A stretch of 64,000 nt of DNA from Sphingomonas sp. Lineage in GTDB: Bacteria; Pseudomonadota; Alphaproteobacteria; Sphingomonadales; Sphingomonadaceae. The position numbers and the translations under genes were made by a program. The stretch is taken from NCBI RefSeq assembly GCF_019635455.1, contig NZ_JAHBZJ010000002.1, forward strand, positions 310,001-374,000, read 5' to 3'. Under the pieces are notes generated by a model, which was given only the letters and a program-made list of their open reading frames with translations, did no database searches and had not been told where the DNA came from. Shown in pieces: positions 55,813 through 63,264 of the stretch (the stretch's first letter is position 1; the number at the start of each line of letters is the position of its first letter).

Positions 55813-55838
55813 TTGACCTGGTCCCAAAAGCAGGTCAA
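55813..55838. repeat. 8-bp perfect inverted repeat before tRNA-Val
   Basis: TTGACCTG and CAGGTCAA are separated by ten bases (GTCCCAAAAG). The left arm contains TTGACC, 41-46 bases before the tRNA-Val start, and could double as a -35 element, though no good -10 follows at 17 bases. It may be an operator, a transcription signal or a dispersed repeat copy. No second copy was noticed in this window. Confidence 0.35.
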
Positions 55839-55858
55839 AGCGCCCGAAATCGGCGCGC

Positions 55859-55934
55859 GGGCGCTTAGCTCAGTTGGTAGAGCATCTCGTTTACACCGAG
55901 AGGGTCGGCGGTTCGAGCCCGTCAGCGCCCACCA
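55859..55934 (+). tRNA. tRNA-Val(TAC)
   Basis: Acceptor GGGCGCT pairs with AGCGCCC, followed by A and encoded CCA. The D arm is in TAGCTCAGTTGGTAGAGC, the anticodon loop TTTACAC gives TAC, and the T arm is GGCGGTTCGAGCCCGTC. Seventy-six bases including CCA. Confidence 0.97.
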
Positions 55935-55954
55935 CCGCGCACCCGCGCCCCAGC

Positions 55955-56317
55955 CTAATTGACCGTGATCGTCGCCTTGTCCCCGACGAGACGGACGGTG
56001 ACATAGCTGTTGTCGCAGATGTTGACCCCGCTCCACACCTGGGTGGTATCGTCGGTGAAGGTCGCCTTGATATCATAGCGGCACTGGCTGGCGGGTTTGT
56101 CGAGGCGGACGGTCATCCGCCCGTTGACCTTGACCGGCCCGCGATCGGCGACATCCTCTTCCTTCAGGCTCGCCTTCCAGCTGTTGGCGCCGGCGGGCGA
56201 GAGTTCGACCAGCTTGATCGGCTTGCCGGCCGCGTTGATCAGGATGAAATCCCAGTTCTCGGCAAAGGCCGGCGTTATCGCCAGCGCGACCGCCGCAAGC
56301 GCCATCGTCAATCGCAT
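55955..56317 (-). CDS. Small secreted protein of unknown function
   Basis: The 120-residue product has a signal peptide (MRLTMALAAVALAITPAFA) and a beta-rich mature part: NWDFILINAAGKPIKLVELS, GANSWKASLKEEDVADRGPV, CRYDIKATFTDDTTQVW and NICDNSYVTVRL. Two cysteines could form a disulfide. I do not recognise a named family, although similar short exported proteins occur in sphingomonads. Strong start with GGGGAGGGGATG. Confidence 0.75.
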   Translation of the reverse strand: MRLTMALAAVALAITPAFAENWDFILINAAGKPIKLVELSPAGANSWKASLKEEDVADRGPVKVNGRMTVRLDKPASQCRYDIKATFTDDTTQVWSGVNICDNSYVTVRLVGDKATITVN

Positions 56318-56391
56318 GTCATCCCCTCCCCTAAAAGGACCCGATGCAGCATGCGCCCGCGCCGCGTGCTCCGCAAGATGCGTCGCGCACC

Positions 56392-56961
56392 CTAAAGCGG
56401 GCGGATCAGCCGGATCGCGGCGGCGATCCAGGGCGGATCGGTCACCACCTGTTGCCGCGCGCCCGGGCCGAGCGGGAGCAGGTTGAGGCGCCCCCCCTCG
56501 CCCTCATGCGCGATCAGCCGGCCGAACAGGAAGCGGCCGGCAGGACGCGGGACCAGCACGTCGCGGTTCAGCGCCTGGCCGAACGCTTCCGGCGCGAGCC
56601 GGCGGCACCACACCACGTCGCCGGCGCGATAGTCGCCGATGCCGCCGGCGACCGTCACCGCGAGCAGGCCCGGTTCGGCATGCGGTGGCGCGACGGTGGC
56701 GGCACGACGCGGCGCGGTGGCGCCCGCCGCGTCGAGCACGGCGGCGACATCGATATCCGGGCGGCCGGGCAGCTTCACCAGATCGGCGGCATCGACATCC
56801 AGCGCCGCCGCGATCCGGTTGAGCCACGCCACCGAGACGGTTCGGGTTCCGGTTTCGAGACGGCCGATCGTCTGGGCCGTGGTCGGCGGGTCGCAGGCCC
56901 GTCCCACGTCTTCGAGAGTCATGCCCTTTGCGCGGCGGACTTCCCGGATTGCGGTGATCAT
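56392..56961 (-). CDS. XRE-family transcriptional regulator
   Basis: The 189-residue product has an N-terminal helix-turn-helix (AIREVRRAKGMTLEDVGRAC, TTAQTIGRLETGTRTVSVAW) over residues 2-60 and a C-terminal half with GDYRAGDVVWCRRLAPEAFG, VPRPAGRFLFGRLIAHEGEG and LPLGPGARQQV. The latter has the fold signs of a peptidase-less S24/LexA-like sensor domain, though no Ser-Lys pair is obvious. It is divergent from the DUF6456 gene across 54 bases. Confidence 0.88.
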   Translation of the reverse strand: MITAIREVRRAKGMTLEDVGRACDPPTTAQTIGRLETGTRTVSVAWLNRIAAALDVDAADLVKLPGRPDIDVAAVLDAAGATAPRRAATVAPPHAEPGLLAVTVAGGIGDYRAGDVVWCRRLAPEAFGQALNRDVLVPRPAGRFLFGRLIAHEGEGGRLNLLPLGPGARQQVVTDPPWIAAAIRLIRPL

Positions 56962-57015
56962 CGGCGTCTCACTGTAACCTATCTGGTCAAATTACTTTCC
57001 TACAAAGGTGACGCC

Positions 57016-57531
57016 GTGGCAAGCGCGATTCGCGTTTCAAACGGGAGAGACAAGGTGCGCGAACTGGTCGAACGGAATATCGAGGATGGGCATGTGATCC
57101 GCCACCGGGCGCCGGGGCGGAGCGGCCGGCGGGTGACGGTCAACCTGGCCGAATCGCCGCTCGGCTGGTTGCGCGCACGCGGCTATGTCGATGCGCGCCA
57201 GTTCGAGGCGGGGGAGCGGCTGCGCGACGACTATGAGATGGCGGCGCTGGGTCCGCGCGTGACGATGCGATGGGATGCGGCACCCGCCGGCGGGCGCAAT
57301 GCCGGATCGGCCCCGATCGACGCCTCGACCGCGCAGATCGCCGCAAAGCGCCGGTTCGACGCGGCGATCGCGGATGTCGGCGGCGGGCTGTCGGACATTG
57401 TGTGGCGGGTGATCTGTGCCGGGGAAACCGTTCCCGGTGCGGAAAAGGCGCTGGGCTGGCCGGTGCGCGCGGGCCGGCTGGTGCTGACCCTCGCGCTTGA
57501 CCGGCTGGCCGATCATTATCGCCTGAAATGA
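57016..57531 (+). CDS. DUF6456-domain protein
   Basis: GTG at 57016 follows AAAGGTGACGCC and opens 171 residues. Typical elements are APGRSGRRVTVNLAESPLGW, the LRARGYVDARQFEAGERLRD stretch, RRFDAAIADVGGGLSDIVWR and LTLALDRLADHYRL. DUF6456 proteins are small alphaproteobacterial proteins of unknown function, sometimes fused to or next to DNA-binding regulators. The divergent XRE gene fits that pattern. Confidence 0.83.
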   Translation: MASAIRVSNGRDKVRELVERNIEDGHVIRHRAPGRSGRRVTVNLAESPLGWLRARGYVDARQFEAGERLRDDYEMAALGPRVTMRWDAAPAGGRNAGSAPIDASTAQIAAKRRFDAAIADVGGGLSDIVWRVICAGETVPGAEKALGWPVRAGRLVLTLALDRLADHYRLK

Positions 57532-57541
57532 GGGCGTGGCT

Positions 57542-58003
57542 TCAGTTGGCGAGCAGGAGGATGTCGGTCGCCGTCGCACCCGGATTGGCGACGCGCGCGA
57601 CCAGCTTGCCCGCGCCGGGCGCCACGCGGCAGGTGAGTACCGCGTCATCGCCCGCGTCCGCGCAGAGCTGTCGTCCGCCTTCATCGACCACCGCGAGCGT
57701 GACCTGGCCCGGGCCGATCCGGCGGACCGCGATCGTCAGCGGTTCCTCCGCGCGGCGGACGAGCGGTAGCGACCAGCTGCGCCCGCCCGGGACCGCCTGA
57801 CGTACCGAGGTCGGCCCGCTGCCGAGCACGCCGCGATTGGCGGCAGCCTCCAGATCCTCGATTTCGGCGAGCAGGACCGCGTCGCCGGCGGCCAGGACCC
57901 GGGCCTCGGCGCGCATTTCGGCCGCGGTGACCGCGCGCGGTGCTTCCTGAGCGAGTGCGGGAGCGGCGATCAGCGCGAGCGCGGCGAAGGAACGGACGAA
58001 CAT
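57542..58003 (-). CDS. Secreted hypothetical protein sharing a motif with its neighbour
   Basis: The 153-residue product has a signal peptide (FVRSFAALALIAAPALAQ), a helical segment AEMRAEARVLAAGDAVLLAE and then a C-terminal beta-rich domain (LTIAVRRIGPGQVTLAVVDE, CADAGDDAVLTCRVAPGAGK) with two cysteines. The helical segment closely resembles one in the gene just upstream (58007-58432). No named family. It begins 3 bases after the upstream stop. Confidence 0.7.
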   Translation of the reverse strand: MFVRSFAALALIAAPALAQEAPRAVTAAEMRAEARVLAAGDAVLLAEIEDLEAAANRGVLGSGPTSVRQAVPGGRSWSLPLVRRAEEPLTIAVRRIGPGQVTLAVVDEGGRQLCADAGDDAVLTCRVAPGAGKLVARVANPGATATDILLLAN

Positions 58004-58006
58004 GGC

Positions 58007-58432
58007 TCAGCCGTGCCGGATCGCGACCGGGGCGGTCCACACCGGCTCGCCGATGCGAAAGCGGACATTGGTCGGCTTGGCCGGCGACAGGCCGATGCCG
58101 TTGCCGGCGTAGCGGACGATCCAGCTGTCGGCGACGTAATTGCCGGCGATCGGCCGGGTGTAGCCATATTGGATGGCGTCGATTTCCTGGAGCATCGCGC
58201 GGTCGCCCGCAGCGATCAGGCGCGCCTCGGCAAAGACGGTGGCGGGGGTCGCGGCGCCGGGACCGAATGCTTCGCGCGGGAGGGTCGCGAGGAGGCGCGC
58301 CGCTTCGAGCATCGCGACCGCGTCGGCGGCGCTGCGGGCGTAAGCGATCAGTTCGCCGGCGATCGCGCGGGTTTCGGCGCTGGCGAGTTCGGCGGGATCG
58401 GCGATGCGGACGGTGCGGGTCATTGGTGTCAC
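58007..58432 (-). CDS. Hypothetical protein sharing a motif with its neighbour
   Basis: The 141-residue product has no signal peptide. It is helical in its first two thirds (DPAELASAETRAIAGELIAY, AMLEAARLLATLPREAF), then FAEARLIAAGDRAMLQEIDA, which matches the helix of the neighbouring gene, then QYGYTRPIAGNYVADSWIVR and GEPVWTAPVAIRHG. No family recognised. Confidence 0.68.
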   Translation of the reverse strand: MTPMTRTVRIADPAELASAETRAIAGELIAYARSAADAVAMLEAARLLATLPREAFGPGAATPATVFAEARLIAAGDRAMLQEIDAIQYGYTRPIAGNYVADSWIVRYAGNGIGLSPAKPTNVRFRIGEPVWTAPVAIRHG

Positions 58433-58468
58433 TCCCTGATTGGTGTGACGCAGAGATGGCCCGAACCG

Positions 58469-60964
58469 TCAGTCGGGCGCCACTGACGCTTTCGGTCGCG
58501 CGGCGAGGAAGCGGGTATAGACCCAGCTCAATCCGATCAGCGCGATGCCGAGGCCGAGGAAGGAGAGCACGCGCAACAGTCCGTCGAGCGCGGCGGCATC
58601 GATCAGGAATACCTTGAAGGTGACGGCGGTGAGCAGTGCAAGTCCGGCGAGGCGGAGGTCGCGTTCGCCGCTGCGCAGGCCAAGGCCGAGCCATGCGATC
58701 GCCAGCAGCAGGAGCGCGACCGAATAGGCCGCGTTCTCGCCGCTGGAGATCGGGCCGGTGAGGACCGCGCCGTGCGTCGCCTGACGGACTGCGGCGAGCG
58801 CGGCGGCGAGCGCGAGCGCCATGCCGGTCGCGCGCCATGCCTGCCCGCTCGCGAATGTCCAGGCCAGGCCGGCGGCGAGCGCGAGGTGGATTACCGCGAC
58901 ATTGAGGAGCGGGATGCCGTCGACATCCTGCGCGACCCATAGCGGGTTGAGCAGGAGCAGGTCGAACCAGATGATCCGCGCCAGACCAAGGATGAAGAGC
59001 GAGGTGGCCAGTCGCACCAGCGGCGGATGCCGGTGTGCGAGCCAGCCGCCGACCAGCAGCCCCTGTGTGATGAACGCCCGTTCGAAAAAGCCGTGCCGGG
59101 TGAACGCCGTGGTGTCGCCGATCGCGAGCGGGAGCTTGGCGAGATGATAGAGCAGCATCAGCCCGATGGCGGTAGCGACGGCGAGAACGGTCGCGCGCTG
59201 CCGCCCGAATTGGCGCGGATCGACCGAGAGTAGCGTGGCGGCGGCGGCCGGGAGAAACAGGTCGCGCAGCGAATCGCTGAGGGCGGGCAGCCGGGCGAAG
59301 GCAAGGTGTTCGCCGATGAGCGAATCGATGAGAAGCCCGGCATAGGCGCCAAGCGGCCCATATCCGGCGACCAGGGCGGCGAGCAGCGCCACGGCAGGCA
59401 AGCCGAACAATGCCGGATCCCCCACGCGCCGCGCCCACAGGCCGAGCGCAAGCGCGACGAGGGCGAGCGGGATGGCGAGCCGATCCCATCCGACGAGATG
59501 CCCCGCCGCGACCGTCACCAGCGTGGCCGCCAGGAAGGCGCCAAGGATCAGCCCGGGGTCGCGCGTGCCGGATTGGTCCCGGCGTCGCCAGCTGATCCAT
59601 CCCGCCAGCGTGGCGGCGGCGGACAGAAGCGCAGCCCATTGCCCGTCGCCAAGGCGCGGGCTGGCGAGCAGGTCGGCGATCAGCACCGGACCGGCAGCGC
59701 CGCCGAGCGCCAGAATCGCCCAGGCACGCGAACGGGCAAGGAGCAGTGCGCCGGGGATAGCGAAGATCGCCGCGACGGCCACCGTCGCGAAGAGAGAAGT
59801 GCCGTGCGGTTCGCCGAACAGGCCGAACCCGACCAGCAGCAGTGCGAGGCCAAGCGCGGCGAGCGCGCCGGGAATATAGCGCGCATCCCGCCAGGCCAGG
59901 ACGAGCGTGGCGGCCGCCAGCGCGAGGTAGAAGCTCCAGGCGAGCGGGCTGAAATCGAGTGCGGGGGCAAAGGCCAGCAGCTGCGCGAGGCCGCCCGCGA
60001 GCGGCGCCAGCCGCAGCCACGCCGCCTCGACCCCGGCGCGTGGCAGCGCCAGCGTCGCGCCGACCGCAAGCACGAGCACGAACGCCGCCGCGCCGGCCAG
60101 CGCACTCCCCGCGAGCACGAACAACAGGAAATTCACCCATCCAAAGCCGGCCAGCGTCGCCGCGACCGCCAGCCACGCCCATCCGCGCTGGATCGCCAGG
60201 CCGAACAGCGCGCCGGTGAACAGCGTGAGATAGACCAGCAGTGGACCGATCCCCGCCGCATCATAGCCGGCGACAAGCGGTGCAAGAAAGCCGCCCGCAA
60301 GTGCCAGCACCGCCGTCGGCGGCCCATGCCGCAGCGCGAGGACAAGGCCGGCACCGGTCACCGCGATCATCACGACGAAGGCGGGGAGCGGCGCGATGAA
60401 GTGATAAAGGGCGGCGGCGATGTAGAGCGTGCCATATGCGCTCGCGATGCCAGCGCCCGCCAGTGCCTGGGCGATGCGGGGATCGGAACGGGTGAGGGTG
60501 GCGCGGTGCGCAACCTCGCTCCCCGCGACGAGCACCACCGAGAAGGCCGCCGCGAGCGCGGTGCGGACGCCTGGCCCGAGCAGCCCGGACTCGACCGAGT
60601 AGCGGACGAGGAAGAATCCCGCCGCGACCAGTGCGATGGCGCCGATCCACACCGGAAGACGGGCGCCGACGAGCGATTCGAGGTTGAGCCGGGCCATTGC
60701 TGCCTCTGGCTCGGGCGCGGGCGGTCCGGGCGGGGCAGTGGATTCGGGTGGCGCAGTGGGGGTCGCGACCCATGCGTCGGCGCGCTCGCGCTGCGCCGCC
60801 GGTGCTTCATCCGGTGCGTCGGCGGGCGGTGGCGTGGCGGCCGGGGCGAAGGCGCCGACCCGTTCGAGCCGATCGAGTCGCCGGCGCAGATCGCGCAACC
60901 GCTGTCCCTGCGCTGCCAGCATGACGCCGAGCACGACGACGGCGAAGAACAGAAGGCCCGACAT
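58469..60964 (-). CDS. Large DUF2339-type polytopic membrane protein
   Basis: ATG 60964 is preceded by AAGGGGACG; an in-frame ATG at 61015 is an alternative. The 831-residue product has a first membrane helix, a short coiled coil (QGQRLRDLRRRLDRLERVGA), a Pro/Ala-rich linker and then more than twenty membrane segments starting NLESLVGARLPVWIGAIALV. The NLE-x-x-x-G-x-R-x-x-x-W-x-G motif is the hallmark of DUF2339 proteins. Function unknown. The gene has no close partner. Confidence 0.9.
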   Translation of the reverse strand: MSGLLFFAVVVLGVMLAAQGQRLRDLRRRLDRLERVGAFAPAATPPPADAPDEAPAAQRERADAWVATPTAPPESTAPPGPPAPEPEAAMARLNLESLVGARLPVWIGAIALVAAGFFLVRYSVESGLLGPGVRTALAAAFSVVLVAGSEVAHRATLTRSDPRIAQALAGAGIASAYGTLYIAAALYHFIAPLPAFVVMIAVTGAGLVLALRHGPPTAVLALAGGFLAPLVAGYDAAGIGPLLVYLTLFTGALFGLAIQRGWAWLAVAATLAGFGWVNFLLFVLAGSALAGAAAFVLVLAVGATLALPRAGVEAAWLRLAPLAGGLAQLLAFAPALDFSPLAWSFYLALAAATLVLAWRDARYIPGALAALGLALLLVGFGLFGEPHGTSLFATVAVAAIFAIPGALLLARSRAWAILALGGAAGPVLIADLLASPRLGDGQWAALLSAAATLAGWISWRRRDQSGTRDPGLILGAFLAATLVTVAAGHLVGWDRLAIPLALVALALGLWARRVGDPALFGLPAVALLAALVAGYGPLGAYAGLLIDSLIGEHLAFARLPALSDSLRDLFLPAAAATLLSVDPRQFGRQRATVLAVATAIGLMLLYHLAKLPLAIGDTTAFTRHGFFERAFITQGLLVGGWLAHRHPPLVRLATSLFILGLARIIWFDLLLLNPLWVAQDVDGIPLLNVAVIHLALAAGLAWTFASGQAWRATGMALALAAALAAVRQATHGAVLTGPISSGENAAYSVALLLLAIAWLGLGLRSGERDLRLAGLALLTAVTFKVFLIDAAALDGLLRVLSFLGLGIALIGLSWVYTRFLAARPKASVAPD

Positions 60965-61040
60965 CGTCCCCTTTTCGCAGGGCAGGCCGATACGCGCCAG
61001 CGCAATCGCGCCCATTGCCGCCGTCCGGAGCGGCGCCTAG

Positions 61041-61988
61041 ATGCAGGGGATGCGGTTCGAGTTCATCAAATGCCATGGTTCGGGCAATGATTTCTGTCTG
61101 ATCGACGCGCGCGATCACGCGGTGGAGTCCGGCGCCTGGTCGCGGGTCGCGCGGACGCTGTGCGATCGCGGCGGCCCGGTCGGTGCCGATGGGATTCTGT
61201 TGCTGAAACAAGGGGATAGGTCGCACGCATTTGGATTTTCGGTGGTCAATGCGGATGGATCGGAACCCGAGACGTGCCTGAACGGCCTGCGTTGCGGGGC
61301 GCGGGCGGGGTTTGAGGCATTCGGCATCGATGCGGCGCGGGTGAAGCTGAAGACCAGCAGCGCGCAGGTTGCGCGCGAAACCGACCTGGCACCGGGCGTG
61401 GCGACGGTGCGGACGACGGTGGGGCCGGTGGCGGTCGGCCCGGCGGCGATCGGGCTGCGCGTAGCGGGAAGTGGAATCGAGATGGAGGTGCCGGGGCTGC
61501 CGAGCGGGCGCCGTTTCACCGCCGTGTCGATGCCCAACCCCCATCTGATCGCGTTCGTCGATACGGTGGATGTCGCGGAGCTGCGCGCGCTGGGCGATTG
61601 GTGCGAATCGGGTCCGGCGCTGTTGGCGGACCGTGCGAATGTGAGCTTTGTCGAGCTGCGTGGAGAGGATCTGTTCGTCCAGACCTATGAGCGCGGGGTC
61701 GGGCTGACCAATGCGTGCGGCACCGCGATGGCGGCATCGACCCACGCCGCCGGCCTGACCGGCCGGCTGGCGTTCGGCCGCGAGCGGACGGTCTTCAATC
61801 CCGGCGGCCGCGTGCGTGTACGTGCCGAGGGGCCGGGCGGCGGAGACATTGTGAGCATCGCGGGCAATGCGACGTTCGAATGGGACGGCGTGATCGAGAT
61901 CGACATTGCCACCGGAGCGGCCGGCCCGCTGGAGGTGGTGCGGCGTCGCGAGGACGAGATCGCGGCCTGGGCCAGCCTGAGCGGGTGA
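61041..61988 (+). CDS. Diaminopimelate epimerase-family protein (DapF-like)
   Basis: The 315-residue protein follows DapF: FIKCHGSGNDFCLIDARD, NADGSEPETCLNGLRCGARA, PNPHLIAFVD, ANVSFVEL and TYERGVGLTNACGTAM. Both catalytic cysteines are present (Cys79 and Cys226), as are the substrate residues Asn70, Asn166, Asn200, Glu217 and Arg218. Unusual points are Leu80 where DapF has Gly after the first Cys, Leu222 in GVGLT where DapF has Glu (GAGET), and an extra length of about 30 residues. It may be true DapF or a related amino-acid epimerase. Confidence 0.82.
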   Translation: MQGMRFEFIKCHGSGNDFCLIDARDHAVESGAWSRVARTLCDRGGPVGADGILLLKQGDRSHAFGFSVVNADGSEPETCLNGLRCGARAGFEAFGIDAARVKLKTSSAQVARETDLAPGVATVRTTVGPVAVGPAAIGLRVAGSGIEMEVPGLPSGRRFTAVSMPNPHLIAFVDTVDVAELRALGDWCESGPALLADRANVSFVELRGEDLFVQTYERGVGLTNACGTAMAASTHAAGLTGRLAFGRERTVFNPGGRVRVRAEGPGGGDIVSIAGNATFEWDGVIEIDIATGAAGPLEVVRRREDEIAAWASLSG

Positions 61989-62009
61989 TCCCGACCGGCG
62001 CGCCCGCGA

Positions 62010-62399
62010 TCAGCGTGCGGCGGGTTTTGCCGGCTTCCGTGCCGTCTTTGGCGGGTCGCCGTCGATCTTTACGAGCGAATCGAGCTGGCAGCGTTGGCCG
62101 TTGCCGAGCAGGACCGTCGAGAAACGATCGACCGCGCTGGCGCCGGCAGGACTGTTGAACGCGATTCGCCAGGTCCAGGGAAGGTCATCGCACGGCGCAA
62201 AGAAGGTGCCGCGATACCATTGACGCCCGGCGCGCAGATAAATGGCGTGCCGATCCTCCGCGCGGAAATCGCGGATCATGCTCGCGAAGGGGATGCGCGC
62301 CTCGACCGGTGTGGCGGGGGCGGGCGGCGGTGTCTGGCCGATGGCGGGAAGCGCCGCGGCGGCCAGGATAAGGGCGAGGTTGGCGATCATGCCTGCCAC
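62010..62399 (-). CDS. DUF6491-like secreted protein
   Basis: The 129-residue product has a signal peptide (ANLALILAAAALPAIGQ) and a mature domain with IPFASMIRDFRAEDRHAIYL, QWYRGTFFAPCDDLPWTWRI and FSTVLLGNGQRCQLDSLVKI. The pattern of an IRDF start, a YRATL-like core with a Cys and a C-terminal RC pair fits the DUF6491 family of small exported proteins. Function unknown. The tail is Lys/Pro-rich. Confidence 0.72.
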   Translation of the reverse strand: MAGMIANLALILAAAALPAIGQTPPPAPATPVEARIPFASMIRDFRAEDRHAIYLRAGRQWYRGTFFAPCDDLPWTWRIAFNSPAGASAVDRFSTVLLGNGQRCQLDSLVKIDGDPPKTARKPAKPAAR

Positions 62400-62706
62400 C
62401 CTGTCGGATGCAGGCTGAACGACAGCTGAGCAGCCTCATGTATGTCGGCGCGAAAAAACAGGATATAACCATATAGGAACATTATTCTTGACAACGTCAC
62501 GCTGATATGGCACATGAGGTGAACGCTGAGGAATTGCGGGTCGGGGAGTTCCGGTGGTCGGATCGCCCGGGATTGGCGGGGGCCGGCATGTGATGGCCGG
62601 CCCGGTATCTGCATTCGGCGGCATCTGACTGATCGGCGGGAAGACCGGGCCGGGGCGACGTCGCCAGCCGGCCCTTTGCCATGGCATTTTTCGGGGGAGA
62701 AGGCGG
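62400..62706. other. Intergenic region with hairpin before packaging genes
   Basis: This stretch is less GC-rich up to about 62520 and contains TTGACA (about 62488-62493) and a GC-rich hairpin at 62575-62602 (GGCCGGC, eight bases, GCCGGCC). There is no T-run, so it is not a simple terminator. GGGGGAGAAGGCGG before 62707 is a strong ribosome site for the next gene. I take it as the promoter region of the packaging module. Confidence 0.5.
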
Positions 62707-63264
62707 ATGGGGACGCGGCGCGCCTATACCGATCCGGCGCACGCGCCGTTCGACCAGAAGCGCAAATGGGTCCGCTGGACCAAGGCGATGCGCGAGACGT
62801 TTCTCGACCACCTGGCCGCCACCTGCAACGTGCGCGAATCGGCGGCGGTGATCGGGGTGATCCCCGGATCGGTCTATGCGCTGCGCCGGCGCGAGCCACG
62901 CTTTGCGGCGCAATGGGACGAGGCGCTGGCGCTGGGATATCAGATGCTGGAGACGCTGGCGGTGGGACACGTCCTTGCCGGCGGCGGCATCAAGGACAAG
63001 CTGACCGCCGGCGTCGATCCGACGGCGGGGCCGATCGACCTGGAGGCCGCGTTCCGCCTGCTGACCGTGCATCGCAACGCGCCGGGCAAGCCGCGCCGGA
63101 ACAGAGGCCCGGTGTTCGCGGAACCCGAGCAGACCGACCAGGTGCTGCTGGCAAAGCTGAAGCAGATCGAGGCGCGTCGGATGCGCGACGCGGCGGCGGC
63201 CCCCGGCCCCGCCCCCGCGCGTTCCGATCCGCGACCCCCCGCTAACGGGCCGGAGCCGGCATGA
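62707..63264 (+). CDS. Small-terminase-like DNA-binding protein (GTA/phage)
   Basis: The 185-residue product has RWTKAMRETFLDHLAATCNV, ESAAVIGVIPGSVYALRRRE and PRFAAQWDEALALGYQMLE, a helix-turn-helix-like layout often seen in small terminase subunits and the gene before the GTA large terminase. The C-terminal half is charged and ends in a Pro/Ala/Arg-rich tail. Coupling with the terminase gene by an ATGA overlap supports the packaging role. Family assignment is by context and fold guess. Confidence 0.7.
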   Translation: MGTRRAYTDPAHAPFDQKRKWVRWTKAMRETFLDHLAATCNVRESAAVIGVIPGSVYALRRREPRFAAQWDEALALGYQMLETLAVGHVLAGGGIKDKLTAGVDPTAGPIDLEAAFRLLTVHRNAPGKPRRNRGPVFAEPEQTDQVLLAKLKQIEARRMRDAAAAPGPAPARSDPRPPANGPEPA

